A DNA stretch of 64,000 nt from Tritrichomonas musculus (GCA_039105265.1 JAPFFF010000018.1:1240001-1304000), one strand, 5' to 3'. Counted from the stretch's first letter, positions 49,601 to 58,890 are shown. The notes: generated by a model from the letters alone, not told the origin. Translations and numbers: made by a program.

Positions 49601-51752
49601 TTATTATGAAGGATATGATATTAAACCTGATATCAATAAAGCTATTTATTATATGCAAAGAGCTGCAGATCAAAACTTCCCTCAGGCTATAAATTTCCTT
49701 GGCTTAATATATCACGAAGGAAAATATATTTCAAAGGACATAAATAAAGCCATTGCTTATTATACTTATGCTGCCAATTTAAATGACATTGAAGCACAGA
49801 ATAATCTTGGATTGATTTTTTCAAGTGAAGAAGATAATGAATTAAACATCAAGAAAGCAATTTACTATTTTGAACTAGCTGCAAATCAAGGGCATTTGAA
49901 AGCGCTAAATAATCTGGGTCAAATTTACTTAGAAGGGAAATATATTGATGTTGATATTAAAAAAGCTATTCATTACTTTACAATTGCAGCAAATTCGAAT
50001 TTCTTGCCTGCGATATATAATCTTGGATTTATTTATTATAAAGGGAAAGGCATTAAAAGAGATATAAATAAATCAATTGAATATTTTACAAGGGCAGCAA
50101 ATCAAAATCACATCAATTCACAATATTCACTTGGAAGAATATACTATGATGGAATATACATTGAAAGAAATTTAGACAAAGCAATTTATTATTTGGCATT
50201 AGCTGCAAATCAACAAGATAAACGAGCCCAATTTATTCTTGGTTCTTTTTATTATGATGGAATATTAACTGAGAGAGATATTAATAGAGCAATTTATTAT
50301 TTTTCTCTTTCAGCTCAACAGAATTTTAAAGAAGCATTAACGAATTTAGGTAATATTTATTATGAAGGGAAATACATAAAGCAAGATATTAAAAAAGCAA
50401 TTCATTATCTGGAATTGGCAGCCAAAATAAATGATCAGAATGCATTAAACATTCTTGGTATTATTTACTATGAAGGTAAACATGTAACAAGAAATATAGA
50501 TAAATCTTTATATTACTTTAATTTAGCAATTAAACTAAATGATTCAAATGCGTATAATAATCTTGGGGTTATTTATGAAAAAGGAATTTATATTCCACGT
50601 GATATAGCAAAGGCAATTGATTATTTTTCAGTTGCTGCAGATCTAAATGATATCAATTCTTTATATAATCTTGGAAATTTATACTATCAAGGAAGATATA
50701 TAAAGCAAGATATCAATAAAGCCATTTTTTATTTTACTTCAGCAGCTGAAAAAAATGATTCAGATGCTCAATTTAAACTAGGAAACATTTATTATGAAGG
50801 CCAAAATATTCAACGTGATATTAAAAAGGCAATTCATTATTTGACATTATCTGCAGACCAACACAATCCCAAAGCATTGAATTATTTGGGAGTCATTTAT
50901 GAAGAAGGCAAATATATCAAACGTGACATTGTTAAAGCAATCAAATATTATTCAATGGCCTCCAATCAAGGTTTTCCAAGTTCTCAATATGCATTGGGCT
51001 TAATTTACCTCAAAGGAAAGTTTGTTAAAAAAGATATCGGAATGGCAATTAAATTACTTCAACTTTCAGCAAAAAAGGAATTTCGCGATGCTCAACTATC
51101 TCTAGCGCATTTATATTTAGAAGGAAAATATATAAAGCGTGATATCGAAAAGGCAATATCTTTATATAAAGAAGTGTCATCGTTAAATAATCAATATGCC
51201 AAAAATAATCTCGGAGTTATTTATAAAAAAGGATTCAATGAGCATGAAAAAGATGTCGGCAGAGCAATTGAATATTTTAAAGAAGCAATAAGACAAAAAA
51301 ATGATGTTATTTCAAAATACAATTTAGCCAATGTTTATTTAGATATTGAAGATAAAAACGGTGAAAATTATAAAAAGTCATTAAGTTTGCTATTAGAATC
51401 AATTGAACAAGGTTTATCAATATCTCAAATCTTGCTGTGTGTTTTATTTATCCATAAATATGGATATATTGATTTTGAAATTATTGAAAAAGAACTTAAT
51501 GTAAGTAGTAAAGAATCTATTGAATTATCAGTTAAAATATGTAATCAATTTGAAAAAATGCTTGAAAATGAATTGAAAAATTTCTCATTTGAAGAAATTT
51601 TTGATTTTTATCGAAATGCTGATTTGATATACACAAATGAGCAAGTGGTTTCAACAACTAATTTTGATGAGAAACCTCTTATCAAAATTGAGGTTGGACG
51701 CATTAAAAATATAAACGAATTGTTTTATGAAGGATTTGGCAAAGATATATAA
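46671..51752 (+). CDS. Degenerate kinase with about 30 Sel1 repeats
   Basis: The 1,693-residue protein has an unrecognised N terminus (residues 1-200) and then a kinase-like domain (about 205-450). That domain has an FAIKS lysine, EIENYSNVSHPFI (C-helix and beta4), FIYRDLKPNNIII and LIDFDRM. The HRD motif is YRD and DFG is DFD; there is no Gly-rich loop. The aspartates are kept, so weak or metal-altered activity cannot be excluded, but a pseudokinase is likely. From about residue 470 to 1560 come some 30 Sel1-like repeats of 36 residues, consensus DINKAIHYFTLAADQNDxxAQFxLGxIYYEGKYIKR, then a helical tail. Such solenoids bind partner proteins. No membrane or signal sequence. A second in-frame ATG at 46725 (MANKNF) is the alternative start. 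It is convergent with the BspA relic. Confidence 0.85.
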   Translation: MLTGYTEFKSISYKKDIRMANKNFNHLVNDISIIQIMDDDFDKRIFSNIKNSKIIVINNQKVESKNYFILCFDDQLIIIDQSNVILLKQLFADIDESKIIFIPKTKEELQKITGIQYHESNPILDNIFQDEIDNFIPNFLISQEYDSNIKYFWNIIQTSLAGYLIKKSYLPNYNDRIIQFINEIERPFKIETFSKDYSISLRMIDSTQTSLINLVFHIQKLQLFAIKSQFSNENTIKREIENYSNVSHPFISKYYGTLDRSDKAFVMEFINGQTLINIQTFKFSFEQKINIILEIVFTIQYLHNKHFIYRDLKPNNIIIDHNNRIVLIDFDRMIDDKRKDEIKSEDFTKDFNLFFSAPELNCIHAVPTNKCDIYSIGNLIYYIINEKMPQKDDNDSHLQNRHPKLHDIVMKCTNTDPEKRPTVIELINDLKDYVSNSINEFENQNSNENIIKQIKLYEEINELTEYVALKDKDSFYKLGLIFYTSQSILKDINKAMHYFTLAADQNQIDAQFILGEIYIERNNVKQDINKGLNYLKLASDNNNVNAQFKLAEIYDEGVYVLKNVNKSVYYLKLAADQNDSDSQLILGEIYYKGDKIERDINQAIHYFTLASNQNDERAQFYLGIIYYEGELVVPDLDKAIKYFTLSCEKKFVLSLLNLGLIYQNDKQDYDSAIKYFSIASDLNDPHAMYYLGIIYYDEEFNHHDINKAIHYFSLASDNNLSEAQIMLGDIYFKGKYVQKDIKKAIFYYSLAANQNDANGNFILGIIYSNDKYVKKDINKAIHHYEIAAKQNHIKALNNLGFLFFEGKLIARNMNKAIYYFSLSAEQGNLKAQYNLGNIYSRGIGIPKNIEKGIHYLTMAAEQNDSDSQFDLGVVYLPIDINKAFYYLEKSAIQGEPKAINYLGGIYYDAIYVKRDIDKAIMYFERASNLNDSDAQYNLGGIYFEGKYIKKDINKAIHYLTLAANHHHPEALYNLGFIYYEGYDIKPDINKAIYYMQRAADQNFPQAINFLGLIYHEGKYISKDINKAIAYYTYAANLNDIEAQNNLGLIFSSEEDNELNIKKAIYYFELAANQGHLKALNNLGQIYLEGKYIDVDIKKAIHYFTIAANSNFLPAIYNLGFIYYKGKGIKRDINKSIEYFTRAANQNHINSQYSLGRIYYDGIYIERNLDKAIYYLALAANQQDKRAQFILGSFYYDGILTERDINRAIYYFSLSAQQNFKEALTNLGNIYYEGKYIKQDIKKAIHYLELAAKINDQNALNILGIIYYEGKHVTRNIDKSLYYFNLAIKLNDSNAYNNLGVIYEKGIYIPRDIAKAIDYFSVAADLNDINSLYNLGNLYYQGRYIKQDINKAIFYFTSAAEKNDSDAQFKLGNIYYEGQNIQRDIKKAIHYLTLSADQHNPKALNYLGVIYEEGKYIKRDIVKAIKYYSMASNQGFPSSQYALGLIYLKGKFVKKDIGMAIKLLQLSAKKEFRDAQLSLAHLYLEGKYIKRDIEKAISLYKEVSSLNNQYAKNNLGVIYKKGFNEHEKDVGRAIEYFKEAIRQKNDVISKYNLANVYLDIEDKNGENYKKSLSLLLESIEQGLSISQILLCVLFIHKYGYIDFEIIEKELNVSSKESIELSVKICNQFEKMLENELKNFSFEEIFDFYRNADLIYTNEQVVSTTNFDEKPLIKIEVGRIKNINELFYEGFGKDI

Positions 51753-53055
51753 TGTTTTATAAAGTAGCTTAACATATTGCTAAAATTAAATTATTTATAA
51801 CTCTTTTTTTTTAGAACATGTTGAATGTCTTCATTAGTGACCTTCTGTACACGTGGAATTTGGTGCTTAAGAATCAGAAAGGATTGCTTGATAATCAGAT
51901 AGATAATGGAAATGGAAATAGAAATAGAAAACAAAATTAAAATAAAATAGCAGAAACCGTAATCGTGACATGACAGAAGAAAACTCGAAAAAAGAGAAAC
52001 AGACAATTGTCTTAATTGATGATGGAATTGTGATCTCTGTTATCGAATCACATCTACAGAAGGCCAGCATACCAATTGAAGTTACAGAAGATGGAATTTC
52101 AATTTGTTTCAAATGACTGCATCCAACAAATGCCTCTTCTTTAATTGAAGTTACAGAAGGAGGAATTATTATTTGATCTAAAGAATAGCACTATGGAAAG
52201 CACAGTATTCAATCACCTTTATAAATGATGGAATTGTTATTGAATTAGTTTTTTGTTTGACCATTAGAAGAGTATCAAAAGTTTCACTGTTTTCTTTGCT
52301 TTTAGATATTAGAAATTGGTTTTCATAGAATTCAATTCTCTTTTCACTACAAGGAATTATTGTTATTTTATTCAAATGACAATGGGCAAAAGCATCGCCT
52401 CTTACTGAAGCTATAGATGATGGAATCGATATTTCAGTTAATGATGAGCATACAGAGAATGCGCATTTTCCAATAGAAGTTAAAGAAAATGGAAGCTCAA
52501 TGTTTTTTAATGAATTGCATTGGCAAAATATAAAATCTGATATTGAAGTGAGAGACGAAGAAAGAGAAACATCAGTTAAAGAATTACACCAAGCGAAGGC
52601 ATAAATTCCAATTGTAGTTACAGAAGATGGAATTATGATTTGTTTCAAGGATGAACATTGGCAAAAGGCATTCCGCTCAATTGAAGTAACAGAAGAAGGA
52701 ATATTGACATGATTCAAAGAAGCACGCTGATTAAAAGCAAATGATCCAATTGTCTTGATAAATGATGGAATATTTGCTGAAGTAATTGTAGGTTTAGCCA
52801 TCAAAAGGGTATCATAATTTTCGTTTGTTTCATTTGTTTTACAAATGAGATATTGATCTTCATAATAATTCATTCTTTTGTTTTTGCATGGAATTATTGT
52901 AATCTTGTATAATTTTAAGCAAGTTTGCAAAGCATTGCTTTCAATACAGCTCATTGATGAAGGTATTGAAATATATTTCAAAGAAGAACACTCATAAAAA
53001 GCATTCATTTCTATTGTAGTTACAGATGAAGGAATATAAATTTTTTCCAATGAAC

Positions 53056-53057
53056 TA
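53056..53057. repeat. Left TA target-site duplication
   Basis: The TA before the element at 53058. The host reading frame (NCSSLEKIYIPSS) is contiguous when one TA is counted, which fixes the duplication as TA rather than TATA. Confidence 0.75.
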
Positions 53058-53945
53058 TAGGTGTTTTAAAAAGTATTTAGACTAGCCTACTTAGGATTGA
53101 GATTTAATTTAAATATTTTGAATATAAATAGTTAACATCATATATCATCCATATTTATTATCAAATGATTTACTTGCATTGAAATATTCAAGAGAATGCA
53201 TCAAAAAAGACGTTTAAAATTAAAATTGTAAACGTATTAGATTACGGTTGTTAATGAAATATGCAATTTTTATGTAGAAAGTAATTTCATTATTCAAATG
53301 AATTTGATATATTCTTTTCATGATAAAACAAACAATCTAGTGATATCAGAAAATCAATGATATATTTTTAACTGACAAAGAAAAATAGCTTACAGTCCAA
53401 TATATACTAAATATTAAAAATAATTTTATATTTGCATTAAATATTCCTTCATGGAGTAACTATATTTCTAATATTTATTTATATATTGAATCAACAGTTG
53501 TACAACCATGCAAATTTATTGAAGAAAAATAATTTCATTTCTAATAACTCATAGAAAATTGCATTTTCATGAATTGTCAAAATTTAATTTAGTATATTTT
53601 TTTTAAAAAAATGCCATCAGTCTAAATAAATTATTAATATAATTTCCTCTGTTAAATATATTTTAATAAAAATGTGTTGAATAATTCTTCTCCTCCTATT
53701 GTTATTTGTTATATATTTACATATTGATTATTCAGTTGTGGGATTAATTTGAAAACCGAAATAACCGAAAAATCATGAAATTTATTAAAACATTGAAAAT
53801 GAAATGCTTACTCATCATAGATTTGAATTAACATAAAAGCATTAATATTTTATGTAACACTACTTTATGATCATTATCAAAGTTAAAAATGATGATTCAA
53901 ATACATCTCTAAATATGTCAGTCTAAATACTTTTTAAAACACCTA
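53058..53945. mobile_element. 888-bp non-autonomous Tc1/mariner-like element, perfect inverted ends
   Basis: The ends are perfect 26-bp inverted repeats starting TAGGTGTTTTAAAAAG (left, 53058) and, inverted, at 53945, flanked by TA on both sides. The interior has no open frame above 60 codons and no transposase motif that I can see, so it is a MITE-like or deletion derivative. TA duplication and end structure fit the Tc1/mariner superfamily, which is known from trichomonads. It sits in the LRR relic between codons for NC and SSLEK. Because the ends are still identical, insertion is probably recent compared with the decay of other relics nearby. Confidence 0.8.
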
Positions 53946-53947
53946 TA
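53946..53947. repeat. Right TA target-site duplication
   Basis: The TA after the element end at 53945; the partner of the TA at 53056-53057. Confidence 0.75.
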
Positions 53948-54395
53948 CAATTGCAAAAGGCATACATGCATATTTTCACCACAGAAGATGACATTTTAAC
54001 TTTTCTTAATGATGTGCATTTACTAAAAGAATAACTTTCAATTATTGTCACAGATGATGGTATTGTTATATCTGTTAAAGATAAGCAATTTTGGAAAGTT
54101 CCTTCCATTATTTTTGGTATGGATGACAGTATTACCACTTGCTTTAAAGATATGCAATCAATGAAAGCTTTGATATTGATAGAGGTCACATTAGATGGAA
54201 TGGATATTTTCTTTATTTGATGATTTCTGTTTATAATGCTTTGTATGTTTTCTTTCCCTTTTAATAACAAATAATAAATAATATCAACATCACTATTTTC
54301 ACATGCTTTTCAAATAAAATCTATGTAAATAAAAAAATTTTGAAATATCATAAATAACAAATTAATATATAAATATCATCCAAAAAACAAAGTAT

Positions 54396-55673
54396 TTAAC
54401 TTTCTGAAATCATAAGAATATTAATTATTTTGTTTTCGTATTCATCCTCTTTCATCTTTATAAAAACATCGACAAGTTCATTAAAGCCATACTTACATAA
54501 ATAAAAGAATCCATGATCAGCAAATAAATCTTTTTGGAAATGTGCATAATTAAAGTACTTGATACAATTTTCAATGATTTCTTCCTTTTGCTCTGAACTT
54601 GGCTTTTTTTGTTGAAATAGAAAGTTATCTCTTATATAATTTGCTATTTCATTGTGATGACATTTAACAGACTCAGTGAAGCATTCCAAATAGTTAGTGC
54701 CAGGTTGAGAAACCATGTTTGATTCTAGGAAATGAATCATTTCTGCATTATTTGAATGAATTGCATAAAGCCACAACGATTGTTCTAGTTCGACATCATT
54801 CATTCTCAAAAATTGAACTATTTGAATTGAGCCAAAGAACGCTGCATATTGAATCAAAGTTACTTTTGTTAATTTATTCAAAAATGAATTTGTCTCAAAA
54901 ATTGATAGATTGATTGTACTGTCTAAACGAATATTTAATTTGGTCGTATATGAAACGAATTCCTGAATGGAATCTTGTCGAATTAAAGAGCAAATGTATG
55001 ACTCGTTTTCGCCTTTCTGTCTTTTTTCATTGAAATTATCAAAAATATTTATGTCGATTGATAAAAGTTCTTCTTCAATGCCTTTCATTATTTCTTCATC
55101 ATTAAAATCTTTTATTTCTGGATAAAAAAAGTGACAATATCGGTTTCCGTTTTTTTCAATTTTTGAAATAATTATTTCATTAATTTTGTCATCAACAAAA
55201 ATTGTTTTATTTGAAAACAGAAAAAGAAGAATTAATTTATTGCTTTTAAAAATGTCAAAGATTTCGTAATTTGAAAAGCTTTCTTTAATTGTTTCAGTGT
55301 AATTTTGAATAATATTGAAAATGTTTTTGAATAAATTTTCATCACGATGGTGGTTGTTTGCAATTTTTGTGATTAATTGAAGAACTTTTTTTATTTTTTC
55401 ACGATCTTCCAATATTTGTTTAATATTATTATCAACAATATAAAATAAATCATATTCAGTGTTTTCTGGGTTTTCTAAATATGATATAAGATCAAAATAA
55501 AAATGTTCTTCATCATCAATAATTTTTTCAAAATTTTGTTGATCAATCTTTTGTGGTTGATCAACAAGAACGTTGCTACTATCATTTTGGGAGTAAGTGT
55601 GAGCATCACTTTCTATTTCATCAATTATATTTTCATTTGGAGTAGATTCTTGTTTTGAATGAAAGATTCCCAT
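54396..55673 (-). CDS. Ankyrin/DUF3447-type protein with N-myristoylation-type start
   Basis: The 425-residue protein belongs to the trichomonad family whose members have an N-terminal helical region, the KxxNGNRYCHFFYPEIKDF motif, then DUF3447/ankyrin-like repeats. Here residues about 60-200 are helical, NGNRYCHFFYPE is at about 178-189, and VTLIQYAAFFGSIQIVQFLRMNDVELEQSLWLYAIHSNNAEMIHFL (two separate ankyrin-like units) lies at about 270-320. ESYICSLIR and DSIQEFVSY are shared with the relic at 19698-20259. It begins MGIFHSKQ: Gly2 with Ser6 and Lys7 is a strong N-myristoyltransferase signature, so membrane attachment at the cytosolic face is expected. The final repeats look short or truncated. 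The start is the only ATG before the conserved region. Confidence 0.75.
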   Translation of the reverse strand: MGIFHSKQESTPNENIIDEIESDAHTYSQNDSSNVLVDQPQKIDQQNFEKIIDDEEHFYFDLISYLENPENTEYDLFYIVDNNIKQILEDREKIKKVLQLITKIANNHHRDENLFKNIFNIIQNYTETIKESFSNYEIFDIFKSNKLILLFLFSNKTIFVDDKINEIIISKIEKNGNRYCHFFYPEIKDFNDEEIMKGIEEELLSIDINIFDNFNEKRQKGENESYICSLIRQDSIQEFVSYTTKLNIRLDSTINLSIFETNSFLNKLTKVTLIQYAAFFGSIQIVQFLRMNDVELEQSLWLYAIHSNNAEMIHFLESNMVSQPGTNYLECFTESVKCHHNEIANYIRDNFLFQQKKPSSEQKEEIIENCIKYFNYAHFQKDLFADHGFFYLCKYGFNELVDVFIKMKEDEYENKIINILMISES

Positions 55674-55862
55674 TGGCTTTACTTAAGTTTAAAATGTTTA
55701 TTTTTTTAATTTGAATTGCCTTAGCAAAATTTTGTTAATTTCCATATTTATTCAAAGATTTTATTAGATGGAAAAAAATATTTTTAAACAATAAAATATA
55801 TATTTTAATTTTTTATCTTTATTATCTTTAAATATATAAAGATAAATGGAAAATAAAACATA

Positions 55863-55886
55863 AAAATTGAGAGACCTCTCAATTTT
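55863..55886. repeat. Perfect 24-bp palindrome upstream of the kinase-LRR gene
   Basis: The arms AAAATTGAGAG and CTCTCAATTTT are separated by two bases and lie 74 bp before the ATG at 55960. It could be a protein-binding operator-like site or a hairpin in transcribed DNA. Confidence 0.65.
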
Positions 55887-55910
55887 GAACCACTTTTTCT
55901 TTGGTTTTTA

Positions 55911-55932
55911 TTTTTTGAATAGTTTATGAAAA
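55911..55932 (+). repeat. Third copy of a TTTTTGAATAGTTTA motif
   Basis: TTTTTTGAATAGTTTATGAAAA ends 28 nt before the kinase-LRR ATG. Related copies are at 41162-41177 and 41702-41722. The match to the second copy extends through TATGAAAA. It could be a promoter motif or the scar of a dispersed element. Confidence 0.5.
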
Positions 55933-55959
55933 ATGGTTGAAAATAAACTTTGACGTGAA

Positions 55960-57999
55960 ATGCTACTTAAAAAACCTTCATTTAAATACGAACTTGATAT
56001 TAATAAATTTACCAATGAAGGAGAATTAGGCCATGGGGCCTATGGCCTTGTTTGTAAAGTCCAAGAAAAAGAATCAAAAGAATTTTATGCATTAAAATAC
56101 TTGGATTTAGAAAGTAATGAAGAAAAAAATATATATCGTGAGATTGAAATTATGATAGGTGTTAATCATCCTACGATTACTAAATGTTTTGGATATCTCA
56201 TGAAAAATTTCCGTAATGAAGAACAATTGTCGATTTTAATTGAATATGAAGAAAAGGGTTCTTTAGACAAGATTTTAGAGCAAATCAAAAATGGTGAAAC
56301 TCCAAAAAATTTTGACAATACATCACGTCAAATAATTTTAGTAGGAATTGCTCGAGGAATGAAATACTTGCATGATCGTAATATTGTTCATCGAGACCTT
56401 AAACCAGGCAATATTTTACTTGACAATTTATTTCATCCGCACATATCAGATTTTGGATTGTCAAAAAATTTCGAACAAGGCCATGATTTTTCACAATCAC
56501 AATTTGGAGGGACACCCATTTATATGGCCCCTGAAATAAATGCAAATGAGAACTTTGATGCACGAAAAGCTGATGTTTTCGCATTTTCAATTTTGATGTA
56601 CGAAGTTGTAACGGATTCAATTCCTTATCCAGAAGCCAAAAAGAAAGGAATGCTTCGTATTTTATATCTCGTGACCAATGAAAATTATAGGCCAAAATTT
56701 ACAAAGGAAGTAAAAGAGCCAATCAAAAATTTGATTGAAAAATGTTGGCATTCAAATCCGGATGAACGACCAAATTTCAAAGAAATTTTCAACAAGCTTT
56801 CAGGCATTGTCGGCAATGATGATTATTTGTTGGATGGTGTAAATAAAGAAGAACTTAATGAATATGTTAAAAGCATCACAAAAATTGACGATCCAATTGA
56901 AAACTTGTTGCATGAAAACGAAATTTTGAGAAAACAAAATCAACAATTGCTGATTGAAAACCAAAATTTTCATGAAGAACAAGAGCAAAAGCCGTCGTTT
57001 TATTTGGAAATGACAATTTCGATTTTTAATTCATTACCGTTGAAAATGCAGCAAATTGTCATTGCTGATTTACTTTCTTATTTAACAAATGAAGAAATTT
57101 TCCTTTTTTTCATAAAAATCAACAATGTTTTGCTCTTTCTTCTTAAATATAAACAGCTGGAAATAGAAAGATGTTTTGAGATCTATGTAGATAAAAATAG
57201 AAGCGAGCTTGTTCTGTCCAAAATAGCAAGAGAATGTACTGTAATGATTCTTCATGATGCGTCTGATGTTCTTTTCAATAAAAAAGAAATAAATTCGCCT
57301 GAGTTTATCATTACAGTCAAAGACTTTAAACAAGTTTTGATTGAAATGCTATATCCATCTCAAAACTTTGATAATAAACTAGAATTTGCTTTGAATACAA
57401 TAAAGCCACAATTCGAAAGAGGCAAAATTTTTGTTGGTGTTTTTATTACAGGAATGACAGAAACTGACAAATATTTACATAACAAAAAAATGAATTTTGT
57501 TCATTTTGACAAGTCAATAACAAAAATTTCTGGTGGAGGTTTTTTCGGTTCTTTTGAAGGATGCAATAGGCTAGTACGTGTTATTGTTCCTCCTTCAGTA
57601 AAATCGATTGGTGATAATGCATTTCGAAATTCAGCTCTAGTAGAGATAGAAATTCCTTATGTACGTGAAATGGGGTCATATGTATTCAGTAGCTGTAGTT
57701 ATTTGAGAAAAGTAGTTTTCCCTTTATCAATTGAAGTTATTCCCCAAGGTACTTTTAGATGTTGCATATCGTTGAAACAATTCACCATAAATCCAAACAT
57801 TCATACAATTGAATGGGAAGCATTTAGAGGATGTACTTCACTAGAAACTATTTCATTTCCTCCATCTGTAAAAGAAATCGGAAGATCTGCTTTTTGGGAT
57901 TGTAAATCGCTTCAAAATGTAAGAATCCCTTCAACTGTAAAAAATATTGGGAAATATGCTTTTCCTGATGAAATTGTGGTTATAAAAGAGCCATACTAA
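55960..57999 (+). CDS. TKL-like protein kinase fused to BspA-type LRR
   Basis: The 679-residue protein starts with a complete Ser/Thr kinase (about residues 17-285): LGHGAYGLVCKV, YALKY lysine, NIVHRDLKPGNILLD, ISDFGLSK, GTPIYMAPE and DERPNF. A coiled-coil segment (about 310-345, ENEILRKQNQQLLIENQNF) and a helical region follow. Then, from about residue 500, come seven LRR_5 repeats (RVIVPPSVKSIGDNAF ... NVRIPSTVKNIGKYAF). The kinase resembles those fused to Sel1 repeats at 9982 and 15357, but the scaffold is LRR instead. No signal peptide or membrane segment, so cytosolic. All catalytic motifs are present and activity is likely. LRR_5 repeats here are intracellular, unlike surface BspA proteins. 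Confidence 0.88.
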   Translation: MLLKKPSFKYELDINKFTNEGELGHGAYGLVCKVQEKESKEFYALKYLDLESNEEKNIYREIEIMIGVNHPTITKCFGYLMKNFRNEEQLSILIEYEEKGSLDKILEQIKNGETPKNFDNTSRQIILVGIARGMKYLHDRNIVHRDLKPGNILLDNLFHPHISDFGLSKNFEQGHDFSQSQFGGTPIYMAPEINANENFDARKADVFAFSILMYEVVTDSIPYPEAKKKGMLRILYLVTNENYRPKFTKEVKEPIKNLIEKCWHSNPDERPNFKEIFNKLSGIVGNDDYLLDGVNKEELNEYVKSITKIDDPIENLLHENEILRKQNQQLLIENQNFHEEQEQKPSFYLEMTISIFNSLPLKMQQIVIADLLSYLTNEEIFLFFIKINNVLLFLLKYKQLEIERCFEIYVDKNRSELVLSKIARECTVMILHDASDVLFNKKEINSPEFIITVKDFKQVLIEMLYPSQNFDNKLEFALNTIKPQFERGKIFVGVFITGMTETDKYLHNKKMNFVHFDKSITKISGGGFFGSFEGCNRLVRVIVPPSVKSIGDNAFRNSALVEIEIPYVREMGSYVFSSCSYLRKVVFPLSIEVIPQGTFRCCISLKQFTINPNIHTIEWEAFRGCTSLETISFPPSVKEIGRSAFWDCKSLQNVRIPSTVKNIGKYAFPDEIVVIKEPY

Positions 58000-58890
58000 A
58001 TTAGTCATCAAACTGAAAAGGAAAAAATAAAAAAGACCGATTTAGGCTCTATTGAAATACATGTTGAAATAATATCATATCCAAATATATGAATATGAAG
58101 TAGAAAAAGAAGAACCAAAAAAGAATTGGAATAAGAATTTGATTTTAATTATTTGTGTTTCAGTTGGTTCTTTCATTGCTTTGATAATTATTGTTGTTGT
58201 CATTGTTGTTTGTGCCAAACTGTGATATGTGCAAAAAAGAAGAACAAGTACGAAAAAATATAATGATCCTGAATCGCCTTAAATATAGTGTCTTTTATTA
58301 TAAGCAGATATATTTATGTATCAATTAATGTTCATTAAATGATTTGGTAAAGTCTACAAAAAAAAAAAAAAAAAATGAAATTCTTAAAGTTTCGATGATG
58401 GATATTTCATAGAATTGATATCTTTGTCAATACGCTTGCAATTGGAGCAAAGTAATTTTCAAATCAAATTCAAAATTTGGTTTCATTTTAGCATGACTCA
58501 TAGCATGCATATAACTGCAATAAAAATAATATCTTGATTTGACAATATAATACCTACCTGATCAATCATTTATGATATTGATTATATCAATTATACATGT
58601 ATTATATTTAAAGTTTGTTCACTAATTAAAAGTGATGTGAAATGAATAAAATTTGACACCAGAATTTTCTAATCATATTTCAAATGCTGAATTGATTACT
58701 AACATTAGAGATTTTTTTTTTTTTTTTGTCAGTCACTATTTATTAAATTGACCTATCATATGGTGAAAAAAAATATTTCATTTCACTTTCCAATTATTTG
58801 ACAAACTTTATTTGAGTAAAAAAAAAAAAAAAAAAAAAAAAAGATTTGTATTTCATGAAATAAGAAACATTTATCAATATACAATCAATT
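58000..58890. other. Intergenic region with a membrane-tail relic and poly(A) tracts
   Basis: Holds the short transmembrane-tail fragment at 58091-58225 and long homopolymers, for example A24-type runs at about 58818-58842 and T16 at 58713-58728. No other gene recognised. Confidence 0.5.
58091..58225 (+). pseudogene. C-terminal transmembrane tail fragment of a membrane protein
   Basis: EYEVEKEEPKKNWNKNLILI then a hydrophobic helix (ICVSVGSFIALIIIVVVIVVC) and AKL-stop. It is an open frame without ATG or ectodomain. A basic tail (CAKKKNKYEKI) continues in the next frame. It looks like the last exon-equivalent of a trichomonad type I surface protein. Confidence 0.5.

Larger units (their letters stand above)
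51791..54310 (-). pseudogene. Ankyrin/BspA-like LRR gene relic split by a DNA transposon
   Basis: Minus-strand reading starts within ACENSDVDIIYYLLLKGKEN (ankyrin-repeat-like), without an ATG. It passes into LRR_5 repeats (KKISIPSNVTSI ... VVKICMYAFCNC), is interrupted by the element at 53058-53945, and resumes in frame at SSLEKIYIPSSVTTIEMNAF once one TA copy is discounted. It then runs to a frameshift near 52190 (AFHSAIL stop; repeats continue as IIPPSVTSIKEEAF). The last repeats merge into a hydrophobic segment (FYFILILFSISISISIIYLII) and a short basic tail ending about 51791, suggesting a membrane-anchored protein. The N terminus is lost and at least one frameshift is present besides the insertion. 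The end faces the kinase-Sel1 gene, 38 bp away. Confidence 0.8.

Noticed and set aside
53056-53947. TATA as a 4-bp target duplication of the 888-bp element
   Set aside because: With TATA the interrupted LRR frame would not be contiguous; only a single TA gives NCSSLEKIYIPSS.
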